A stretch of 35,634 nucleotides of DNA from an uncultured Eubacterium sp. (GTDB lineage: Bacteria > Bacillota > Clostridia > Peptostreptococcales > Anaerovoracaceae), in contig CALBGO010000014.1 in assembly GCA_937894585.1 (NCBI GenBank), positions 1-35,634 of the forward strand. The letters are read 5' to 3'. Shown piece by piece: positions 23,356-30,006 of the stretch; the stretch's first letter is position 1, and the number at the start of each line of letters is the position of its first letter. Both the position numbers and the translations under genes were made by a program. Under the pieces are notes generated by a model. The model did not search any database and was not told the origin of the DNA. It saw only the letters and a list, made by a program, of their open reading frames with translations.

Positions 23356-23490
23356 TCAGCAGCATTCGGTTTCACAGCAGTTATTGCCGCAGCCGAAAGC
23401 TCCCGGATTACAAAACAGCAATACCAGTAATAAAAAGAAGAACAGCAGACTATCGTCCATACCGCCTCTGTTATGGTTGCACCATGACAT
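23356..23490 (-). CDS. Cysteine-rich membrane micropeptide
   Basis: A 44-residue frame starts at ATG 23490 with AGGAGG 8 nt upstream. It reads MSWCNHNRGGMDDS, then a hydrophobic helix of about 14 residues (LLFFFLLLVLLFC), then NPGAFGCGNNCCETECC to the stop. Seven cysteines, five of them in the last eleven residues, suggest metal binding or disulphide crosslinking. Short proteins of this plan (polar head, hydrophobic core, Gly/Cys-rich end) are known in Clostridia and some associate with spores. I do not recognise a named family. It follows the YdbC-like gene by 82 nt and converges on the DUF378 gene. An overlapping longer frame (23301-23495) has no such pattern. Confidence 0.65.
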   Translation of the reverse strand: MSWCNHNRGGMDDSLLFFFLLLVLLFCNPGAFGCGNNCCETECC

Positions 23491-23572
23491 ATCATATACC
23501 TCCTGTTTTACAAGTTTGATATATCATATGCAGATCTTCCTTTTCCTGTGCCCGTCTTTACAAAACCCGCTT

Positions 23573-24163
23573 CTAAAAAGGCACCGCTGCAGGCGCAAAA
23601 ACCCGCGTCTCTTCATCCGCGTCCTTTTCAAAAGCAGCTTCCGCAGCCTTTTCCGTTACATCGGTCTCTGCTTTCAGAGCTTCCGCCTCTTCAGTTTCGG
23701 TTTCAGCTTCGCCTTCGCTTTCGGCTTTACAAAACTCCCGTATATTTTCTTCGTCCTTCTTCGAAAATTCTTCACCGGCGCAGTTCTCCGCGTAAAGCCC
23801 GCCGCACTGCCTACCGCAGTCTGCCGTCAAACAGTCCGCATCTGCAGGCTCTCCGTTTTTTCCCCGCGCTTCCGCCTGCTCTCTCCGCCGCTGTTTTCTT
23901 TCCGCTTCCAGACCGCGTCCCAGCTCCACAGCTTTTCGGCTGTTGTTGTGCAGATATAAATCCACCAGTCTGCGAAACTCCGCCTCATGCAGTGTAACAC
24001 CCTTCCGCATCCGTTCATGATGAGAATCCCAGTCTCTGATATCATACTTGGGTGTATTTCCGTTCCAGCTGATAATATTTAGTTCTTTATTCCAGCCGTT
24101 GTCAAATTCTGCAATAACACCTAAATGCTCTTTAATTTCAAAAGTAATATTTCTCTCCGACAT
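23573..24163 (-). CDS. YdbC/PC4-like single-stranded-DNA-binding protein with a long charged tail
   Basis: Residues 1-75 match the YdbC family of PC4-like proteins (FEIKEHLGVIAEFDNGWNKE, LNIISWNGNTPKYDIRDWDS, HHERMRKGVTLHEAEFRRLV), which bind single-stranded nucleic acid as dimers. The remaining 120 residues are low complexity. A basic stretch (about 86-102) is followed by a cysteine-containing region (C109, C115, C119, C128, C145) and a strongly acidic Glu/Ala tract. The tail is absent from the usual short family members. GGAGTG precedes the ATG and a consensus promoter lies upstream. Confidence 0.8.
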   Translation of the reverse strand: MSERNITFEIKEHLGVIAEFDNGWNKELNIISWNGNTPKYDIRDWDSHHERMRKGVTLHEAEFRRLVDLYLHNNSRKAVELGRGLEAERKQRRREQAEARGKNGEPADADCLTADCGRQCGGLYAENCAGEEFSKKDEENIREFCKAESEGEAETETEEAEALKAETDVTEKAAEAAFEKDADEETRVFAPAAVPF

Positions 24164-24196
24164 TTCACACTCCTTCCTGCCGCCTAGCCCAAGTAT

Positions 24197-24225
24197 ATAT
24201 TAACATAAATTACATTAAATGTCAA
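24197..24225 (-). promoter_or_regulatory. Sigma-A promoter of the YdbC-like gene
   Basis: A perfect TTGACA is followed after 17 nt by TAATAT on the minus strand, about 30 nt ahead of the start codon of the YdbC-like gene. Confidence 0.8.
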
Positions 24226-24268
24226 TTTTGTAATCTGTTTTACCACAAAACATCCGCCGACCGTCCCC

Positions 24269-25270
24269 CTAAACTTCTTTCTTTACCAGTTTTACGGAAA
24301 CGATTTCCGGACGGTTGAAAAGACGAAAAGGGAAGGTACTGTTTCCAAGTCCCCGGCTGATTACCATTTTCGTTTTTCCGCAAGTATGCACCCCTGCCGT
24401 CAAAGGCGGAAGAATTCCCTGACCCGGCGCAAAAAGTCCCTGCGTAAAAGGCAGTCTGATTTGTCCGCCATGGGCATGGCCCGCAAAGATAAGGTCAAAG
24501 CCCCCGCGGGCATAAGTTTCCAAAAACTGAGGTTCATGTACAAGCAGAATTGAAAAACATTCTTCCGGCGAAAACCCCTCCTCAAGTTCCTTCATCTTAT
24601 CCGTAATAACCGATGTATCAATATCCGTATCGCTGATTTTTTTCCGACCGAAGACAGCGCCCGAACCTTCTCCGTTCTCCGTCTCTGTCTCCTGCACTTT
24701 CCTTTCCAGTTTGACCGCTCCGTTCTTCTCTATGCATCCTTCTGCTCCTGCTTCTCCCCCGGCGCCGAATCTCCCCCGGAGCTTGCTTTCGCAAAGAGTT
24801 TCCTCAGAAAGTCCCATCAGATGTAAAGCAACACCCTTCTTCTCAATCACAGCAGTTTCATCAAAAAGCAAAACCGCACCGACGCTCTTCATCAAATCGT
24901 ACATTTGCGATATTTCTTCCTGCGCCAGCGCAAGTTCATGATTTCCGTTCACATAGTATACCGGCGAAATCCGCACAAGTCCCTCTATTGCAGTCAGGCT
25001 CGCCTGATAATCCGTATGATTTCTGTCTGCCAGATCTCCGGTAAAAACAATCATATCAGGGTTTGCCCGCCTTACTTTCTCCAGAAGATTTTTCTGTCCT
25101 CTTCCGAAATATTCACTCTGCAGATCGGACACCTGCACAATACGAAAACCGTCAAACTCCGCCGGAATCCTCTCGCTCTCCACAGAATACTCTGTTGTTA
25201 CAACAGACTTTCTGCTCCACTGCAGAAAAAAAGCCGCGGCTGCGGCAAAAATTAGAAAAATGACAAACAT
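24269..25270 (-). CDS. Membrane-anchored calcineurin-like metallophosphoesterase
   Basis: The 333-residue protein has an N-terminal membrane anchor (about 2-17) and an extracytoplasmic phosphoesterase domain of the YkuE/YaeI type with GDLAD, GNHE, VHEP and GHAHGGQIRLP. The first motif reads SDLQ (D49-L-Q51) where the family normally has D-x-H, so one metal ligand is changed. Residues about 163-215 form a charged, low-complexity insertion. The ATG at 25270 has GGGGGAG 9 nt upstream. A longer frame from 25306 would begin upstream of the predicted transcription start. It is divergent from the DUF3887-like gene across a palindromic promoter. Confidence 0.88.
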   Translation of the reverse strand: MFVIFLIFAAAAAFFLQWSRKSVVTTEYSVESERIPAEFDGFRIVQVSDLQSEYFGRGQKNLLEKVRRANPDMIVFTGDLADRNHTDYQASLTAIEGLVRISPVYYVNGNHELALAQEEISQMYDLMKSVGAVLLFDETAVIEKKGVALHLMGLSEETLCESKLRGRFGAGGEAGAEGCIEKNGAVKLERKVQETETENGEGSGAVFGRKKISDTDIDTSVITDKMKELEEGFSPEECFSILLVHEPQFLETYARGGFDLIFAGHAHGGQIRLPFTQGLFAPGQGILPPLTAGVHTCGKTKMVISRGLGNSTFPFRLFNRPEIVSVKLVKKEV

Positions 25271-25296
25271 GTAAGTTTTCTCCCCCGCTTCTGTTC

Positions 25297-25333
25297 TTGC
25301 TAACATTATAGATTAAAGGTATAATGTTAGCAA
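25297..25333. promoter_or_regulatory. Perfectly symmetric bidirectional promoter
   Basis: TTGCTAACATTATA and TATAATGTTAGCAA form a perfect 14-bp inverted repeat around a 9-nt centre. On each strand this gives TTGCTA, 17 nt and TATAAT, so the two divergent promoters occupy exactly the same DNA. Predicted starts are near 25332 (+) and 25298 (-), giving leaders of about 34 and 28 nt. The palindrome could also be a repressor site. Confidence 0.8.
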
Positions 25334-25365
25334 CGGTAAAATCGGGAATCAGAGAGGTGATGGTT

Positions 25366-25770
25366 ATGAAAAAAAGATATTATATGGTTCCTGTGGCAAT
25401 GGCTCTGCTTCTGCTGGTCTGCGCAGGCGAAAACAAGCTTCCGGAAGGTTTTGACAAAAATTCGGTCTATAAAACGGCAAGAAATTTTATTCTGAATCTG
25501 AACAAAAAAGAATATAACTGCTGTTACAGCCTCTTCAACAAAAAGATGCAGACAGCTATGGACAGAGAAAAACTGCAGAGTACGCTGGACTCGGTTCTTG
25601 CAAGTCTGGGCGAATTCGTCCGTTTCAAAGGAATATCCGCAGCACCGAAAAAAATTCTCGGTCAGGATTACGCAGTCTGCACCGTAAAATGCGTCTACGA
25701 AAACGGCAGTGCAACTTATACACTTTCTCTGGACAGGGATTTACAAATCGGCGGACTGTATATTAAATAA
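25366..25770 (+). CDS. Secreted DUF3887-like protein, possible lipoprotein
   Basis: The 134-residue protein begins MKKRYYMVPVAMALLLLVCA, a signal sequence with a cysteine at 19. The residue before it is valine, not Gly/Ala/Ser, so lipidation is uncertain. The rest (NSVYKTARNFILNLNKKEYN, CCYSLFNKKMQTAMDREKLQ, SLDRDLQIGGLYIK) fits the DUF3887 pattern, whose function is unknown. ATG 25366 has AGAGGTG 6 nt upstream. Earlier in-frame ATGs lie before the predicted transcript start or too close to the binding site. It is followed by a strong terminator. Confidence 0.75.
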   Translation: MKKRYYMVPVAMALLLLVCAGENKLPEGFDKNSVYKTARNFILNLNKKEYNCCYSLFNKKMQTAMDREKLQSTLDSVLASLGEFVRFKGISAAPKKILGQDYAVCTVKCVYENGSATYTLSLDRDLQIGGLYIK

Positions 25771-25794
25771 ACCGTATCATTTAATTCTGTATTC

Positions 25795-25838
25795 AAAAAG
25801 ACATAGTATCCTATTCTCATAGGGTTCTATGTCTTTTT
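25795..25838. terminator. Bidirectional terminator
   Basis: AAAAAGACATAG pairs with CTATGTCTTTTT, with an inner CTAT/ATAG stem, giving a T-run on both strands. It separates the convergent DUF3887-like gene and the D,D-carboxypeptidase gene. Confidence 0.9.
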
Positions 25839-25860
25839 AAATTCTTATTCTTGAACTTGC

Positions 25861-27510
25861 TTATTTCGCTTTTTTAGTAATTACATTAGACCATTTAGTA
25901 TATACAGTTTTTCCATCGATATCTTTATAGCCTCTTACCTTATAATAATAAGTTTTTCCTTTCTTTACACTCTTATTTAAAGCAGAAAGCTTATGCGAGG
26001 TTACAATCTTTGTATATTTTCCACCCTTTTTAGCAGCACGATAGACCTGATAACCGTCCACTTTGCTTCCGGTTCTTTTCCATGAAACTTTAATACCCTT
26101 AGCAGTAGCTACAGCTGACGCTTTCAGCACTGTTCCAGTAACAGCATTCTTCTCTGCATAAAACTGCTGTCCGTATTTCAGCATCATTGTACTTTTTTCA
26201 TAGCGTTCCATATTATTTTCTGCGCCGAAAAGCACTGATACCAGATTCTGTGTTTTTCCACCGTTCTTCACAGGAATTACTGTCACAATGCAAGCTCCCG
26301 AACGATTGGTAGTACCGGTTTTCAAGCCCGTCACACCCAGATTGTAAATCAATGTAGAATAAGTACAATTTGCTTTAGCACCTTCCCCAACAGTAGGAAT
26401 GTCGATGGATGTTTTAGATGTAAAATAAGTCAATTCATCTTCATAGTTTTCCAAAAGATAAGTAACCAGCTTGAACATATCTTCCGCACTCATGGAATTC
26501 TGCCGTTTTGCAGTAACGGCATGTTTATCATAGTCCGGTAACCCATGCGGATTATAGAAAACCGCAGTCGTAAGACCCAGCTTCTTTGCTCTGTTATTCA
26601 TTTTTACCACGAATTTTTCTTCACTGCCGGATACAGCTTCAGCCAACGCAGTTGCACATTCGTTAGCAGAAGGCAATAACATACCTGCAAGCAAATCATG
26701 CACAGACACTTCCTGTCCTAATTTAAAATTATTTCTAAATACTGATGTAGAATCTTCAGAATTTGCTTCTTCAATTACAGCTTCTGAAAGTTTTACTTTA
26801 GAGTCCAAAGACAACTTTCCTGATTCAATCGCTTCCTGAACTAAAAGATAAGTCATTAATTTAGATGTGCTTGCAATCTGCGTTTTCACATCTTCCTTAC
26901 AGCCGTAAAGTATCTCCCCTGTATCCGCATTTCCAAGAAGCACTCCATGAAGAAAACTGAAATAACCATTATCGTCAAGATGATCAATATCAATTCTAAA
27001 AGGTTGTTTTGTATCAACTGTCAGTAAATCCCTGTTCTGTAAATCCACAGTCAGTCCAAATACCAGTCCTAGATCCAGCAATTTCATATATACATCGTTT
27101 TCTGTTTCATAAACACTGTATTCCTGTTTGCTGCCATCAATGATAAAATATGGTGTGGTCATGCCAATACTGTCCGGCGTCATTTCATCAAACGGCTCAT
27201 TTTCACCGCCCGCCTGAATATACGGCTGACCCGTAGTTATAATATAATCTCCGGATTCTTCATCTTTCTGTAAATTCATCTGTTTTTCTGTTCCTGTCAA
27301 AACACTGCATAAATCTCTCAGGGAAATATAAGTATTATATTTATATGAAGCATTATATGCTTTTATCGTTACTGCTTCACCTTCATCTACTTTCACCTGC
27401 ATATTTACACGATTCATCTGGTCTCCCGCAAATGCAGAACCACTGCTGCCAATACACATAGTCAGTGCTACGGTCAAAATCAAAAACAAACTAACGATTT
27501 TTTTCTTCAT
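25861..27510 (-). CDS. D-alanyl-D-alanine carboxypeptidase with C-terminal FnIII-like domain
   Basis: The 549-residue secreted enzyme trims the terminal D-alanine of peptidoglycan stem peptides. It has a signal peptide (1-28, AFA-GD). A domain resembling the copper amine oxidase N-terminal wall-associated domain follows (about 35-165). The S11 peptidase domain (about 170-455) has S214-T-S-K217, S281-A-N283 and K397-T-G399. A fibronectin type III-like domain (about 463-545) contains VSWKRTGSKVDGYQVYRA. There is no C-terminal amphipathic anchor of the usual DacA kind; the extra domains probably hold it at the wall. It is transcribed alone, with a terminator about 20 nt downstream. Confidence 0.93.
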   Translation of the reverse strand: MKKKIVSLFLILTVALTMCIGSSGSAFAGDQMNRVNMQVKVDEGEAVTIKAYNASYKYNTYISLRDLCSVLTGTEKQMNLQKDEESGDYIITTGQPYIQAGGENEPFDEMTPDSIGMTTPYFIIDGSKQEYSVYETENDVYMKLLDLGLVFGLTVDLQNRDLLTVDTKQPFRIDIDHLDDNGYFSFLHGVLLGNADTGEILYGCKEDVKTQIASTSKLMTYLLVQEAIESGKLSLDSKVKLSEAVIEEANSEDSTSVFRNNFKLGQEVSVHDLLAGMLLPSANECATALAEAVSGSEEKFVVKMNNRAKKLGLTTAVFYNPHGLPDYDKHAVTAKRQNSMSAEDMFKLVTYLLENYEDELTYFTSKTSIDIPTVGEGAKANCTYSTLIYNLGVTGLKTGTTNRSGACIVTVIPVKNGGKTQNLVSVLFGAENNMERYEKSTMMLKYGQQFYAEKNAVTGTVLKASAVATAKGIKVSWKRTGSKVDGYQVYRAAKKGGKYTKIVTSHKLSALNKSVKKGKTYYYKVRGYKDIDGKTVYTKWSNVITKKAK

Positions 27511-27572
27511 TGATTCCTCCTATCTCCCATCTTATAAAAGAGCTCCCTGCCTAAGCAGCGAATATAAATTTA

Positions 27573-27600
27573 TATATAATAAAAGCAAGTCCTATGCCAA
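27573..27600 (-). promoter_or_regulatory. Possible promoter of the D,D-carboxypeptidase gene
   Basis: TTGGCA lies 16 or 18 nt before TATATA on the minus strand, in an AT-rich stretch about 60 nt upstream of the start codon. Confidence 0.45.
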
Positions 27601-27783
27601 CCATTCATTTCCCTGAAAATCCCTTCGACTTCCAACAGCATACCAAATTATTCAGATAATTCGCCCCCATTATGTCCTGAAATTCGAATTTCAATTCCTA
27701 AATAAAGGAATACCATAAGGTGGTTTACTTTGTCGGATGATGCAAAATACATCATAGAATTCAAATATTAACCCGTTAAATAC
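27601..27783. other. Gene-free spacer with a 16-bp palindrome
   Basis: No gene is supported here. A perfect palindrome TGAAATTCGAATTTCA lies at 27678-27693, about 80 nt upstream of the D,D-carboxypeptidase -35 box. It could be an operator or a remnant of a mobile element end. Confidence 0.5.
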
Positions 27784-27835
27784 AAAAACATGTATAATCT
27801 CCCTTTACGGTATAAGACGATACATGTTTTCTTTT
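27784..27835. terminator. Terminator downstream of exonuclease III gene
   Basis: AAAACATGTAT pairs with ATACATGTTTT across a loop of about 24 nt, with A-rich and T-rich flanks on either side. It lies about 90 nt after the xth stop codon. Confidence 0.7.
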
Positions 27836-27925
27836 ACTTATATTCTGCTGCATTTGCCTGTTTTCTGTGCCTTTGACAGCAGGTGTACAGAACCTCTGCT
27901 CCAAGACGCCGAAAAACAGTCTGTT

Positions 27926-28675
27926 TTACAGGTCGATTTCCAGCTCCACCGGACAATGATCGCTGCCGAAAATATCCGTATGAATGTTCGCAGCTTTAAT
28001 TTTATCTTTCAGACGGTCACTGACAAGAAAATAGTCAATTCTCCACCCCGCATTATTTTTCCGCGCATTAAAGCGGTAGGACCACCAGCTGTAAACGCCT
28101 TCAAGGTCAGGGTACAGATAGCGGAAAGTATCTGTAAAACCTGCCGCCTGCAATTGACGCATTTTATCTCTCTCCTGATCGGAAAATCCGGCGTTACCCC
28201 GGTTGCTTTTCGGATTTTTCAAATCGATTTCTTCTTTTGCCACATTCATATCGCCGCAGATAATCACCGGCTTTACGGCGTCCAAACCGAGCACAAATTC
28301 ACGAAAATCATCTTCCCATTCCATTCTGTAGTCTATCCGCTTCAGCTTGTCCTGAGCGTTGGGCACATAAACATTGACGAGAAAAAATTTTTCATATTCA
28401 AGAATGACGGCTCGCCCCTCGTCTGTATGGCTGCCGAAGTTAATCTGTACATTCTGCGGTTCTTCTTTTGCAAAAATCGCAGTACCCGAATAACCTTTCT
28501 TTTCCGCACTCGAGAAAAAAGCCCGATATGCAGGCAGATCCACTTCCGCCTGTCCCTCCTGCATTTTCGTTTCCTGAATACAGATAAAATCAGGATCAAG
28601 GGCAGTCATCGACTCTACGAAGCCCTTTCCCAGACAGGCGCGAAGCCCGTTTACATTCCATGAAACCAGTTTCAC
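27926..28675 (-). CDS. xth: Exodeoxyribonuclease III (AP endonuclease)
   Basis: The 249-residue enzyme cuts at abasic sites and removes 3' blocks in base excision repair. All family motifs are present: WNVNGLRA, IQETK, GDMNVA (catalytic Asp and Asn), WRIDYFLVS and GSDHCPVE (catalytic His). The start is GTG at 28675 with GAGGAGG 9 nt upstream. The binding site lies in the loop of a short ACAGC/GCTGT stem, which could modulate translation. It follows psuG by 130 nt on the same strand. Confidence 0.95.
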   Translation of the reverse strand: MKLVSWNVNGLRACLGKGFVESMTALDPDFICIQETKMQEGQAEVDLPAYRAFFSSAEKKGYSGTAIFAKEEPQNVQINFGSHTDEGRAVILEYEKFFLVNVYVPNAQDKLKRIDYRMEWEDDFREFVLGLDAVKPVIICGDMNVAKEEIDLKNPKSNRGNAGFSDQERDKMRQLQAAGFTDTFRYLYPDLEGVYSWWSYRFNARKNNAGWRIDYFLVSDRLKDKIKAANIHTDIFGSDHCPVELEIDL

Positions 28676-28767
28676 CGATACAGCCCTCCTCTTCTGCTGT
28701 CAAAACGGAAAAGACAGCCTTTCCCGATCCAAACCTTCTGCGGCATACTTCTTCTTACGCCTTTTCA

Positions 28768-28797
28768 AAAATTCTTTCCGGCGCGAAACCCGCCGAA
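28768..28797 (-). terminator. Weak terminator candidate after psuG
   Basis: On the minus strand TTCGGCG pairs with CGCCGGAA (one bulged base), followed after a few bases by ATTTTTG. It may only partly separate psuG from xth. Confidence 0.4.
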
Positions 28798-28805
28798 ATC
28801 CGTGC

Positions 28806-29720
28806 TTACATTCTGCAAAGCTCTGCGGCAGTCTGCGCAGCAACCTTTGCATTGTTAAATACCAATTGGATATTTGCGTCCAAAGATGCGCCTGCGGTAA
28901 TTTCCTTTACCTTTGCCAAAAGGAACGGTGTGGTTTCCTTTCCTTTAATGCCCTGGGCTTCAGCTTCTGCCACGGCATCGTCAATCGCCTTGTTGATCAC
29001 AGCTGCGTCCATAGAGTATTCTTCCGGAATCGGATTTGCCAAAAGCATACCGGTACGCAGACCGCATTTCCTCTGTGCGTCAAAAGCTTCCGCTACTTCA
29101 GCGGGCGTATCCAGTCTGTAATCCACGCCGAACCCGCTCTTTCTGGTATAGAAAGCCGGAAGCTCTTCCGTGCCGTAGCCGATTACGGGAACGCCCTTGG
29201 TTTCCAGATATTCCAAAGTAAGTCCAAGGTCCAGAATTGCCTTGGCGCCTGCGCATACAACCATAACCGGAGTATTCGCCAGCTCTTCCAAATCTGCGGA
29301 AATGTCCATTGTGGTTTCCGCACCTCTGTGTACGCCGCCGATACCGCCGGTTGCAAAGATTTTAACCCCTGCCATATGCGCAATCATCATGGTAGTTGCA
29401 ACTGTCGTTGCCCCGTCTATTTTCTTGGAAAGTACGACAGGAATATCTCTTCTGGAAGTTTTTACAATTTCCTGTCCTTTCTTTCCCAAATATTCAATTT
29501 CTTCTTCAGAAAGACCGCACTTGAGTCTGCCGCCTAAAATTGCAATGGTCGCAGGAACTGCACCGTTATCTCTGATGATTTTTTCGACAGCAAGAGCTGT
29601 TTCCACATTTTTCGGATAAGGCATCCCATGAGAAATAATCGTGGATTCCAGCGCAACCACCGGCCTGTTGTTTTCAATAGCCTCTTTAACTTCAGGTGAA
29701 ATGTCTAAATACTTGTTCAT
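28806..29720 (-). CDS. psuG: Pseudouridine-5'-phosphate glycosidase
   Basis: The 304-residue enzyme splits pseudouridine 5'-phosphate into uracil and ribose 5-phosphate, acting after PsuK. The signature blocks are PVVALESTIISHGMPYPKNV, ATGGIGGVHRGAETTMDISA and VVCAGAKAILDLGLTLEYLE; K160 matches the Schiff-base lysine of E. coli PsuG. GAGGAGG precedes the ATG. Unusually, it is not next to psuK but about 8 kb away with a promoter of its own. Confidence 0.96.
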   Translation of the reverse strand: MNKYLDISPEVKEAIENNRPVVALESTIISHGMPYPKNVETALAVEKIIRDNGAVPATIAILGGRLKCGLSEEEIEYLGKKGQEIVKTSRRDIPVVLSKKIDGATTVATTMMIAHMAGVKIFATGGIGGVHRGAETTMDISADLEELANTPVMVVCAGAKAILDLGLTLEYLETKGVPVIGYGTEELPAFYTRKSGFGVDYRLDTPAEVAEAFDAQRKCGLRTGMLLANPIPEEYSMDAAVINKAIDDAVAEAEAQGIKGKETTPFLLAKVKEITAGASLDANIQLVFNNAKVAAQTAAELCRM

Positions 29721-29745
29721 TATAATCCTCCTCGTGATCCTTGAT

Positions 29746-29803
29746 ACCGCACAAAGCGGTTTTCTTCAAAACTGTATTTTACCGGGCTGCCTGCCTCGCA
29801 GGC
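29746..29803 (-). promoter_or_regulatory. Two hairpins in the psuG leader
   Basis: ACCGC/GCGGT (29746-29760) and GCCTGC/GCAGGC (29789-29803) are perfect stems in the leader of about 110 nt before psuG. They might regulate translation or stability. No known riboswitch pattern is recognised. Confidence 0.4.
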
Positions 29804-29838
29804 TCCACTTAATCCTTAATCACCTAAGCAGAAACTTT

Positions 29839-29867
29839 AATATAGCACAAAAAAATAGCTTTTTCAA
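29839..29867 (-). promoter_or_regulatory. Sigma-A promoter of psuG
   Basis: TTGAAA and TATATT are 17 nt apart on the minus strand, with the start expected near 29832. Confidence 0.72.
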
Positions 29868-29875
29868 GTCTTTCT

Positions 29876-29932
29876 GATAAATTATTTCACCAATTTCTGC
29901 CCCGATAAATTATTTCACTGGTTATTTCACCA
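29876..29932. repeat. Direct repeats upstream of the psuG promoter
   Basis: GATAAATTATTTCAC occurs at 29876-29890 and 29904-29918 (28-bp period), followed by a partial third copy GGTTATTTCACCA at 29920-29932. The cluster lies just upstream of the -35 box, where an activator would bind. Confidence 0.6.
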
Positions 29933-30006
29933 AATCAGTTCATTCCGACCGCCTGTTTCAAGCCTAAACTCCGACAGAGCGTTTTATTCCGATAAGCGAA
30001 GGCTGA

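Noticed and set aside
23301..23495. 64-codon frame overlapping the Cys-rich micropeptide
   Set aside because: It has no recognisable pattern, passes through the convergent hairpin into the DUF378 gene, and its ATG is less well placed than the one at 23490.
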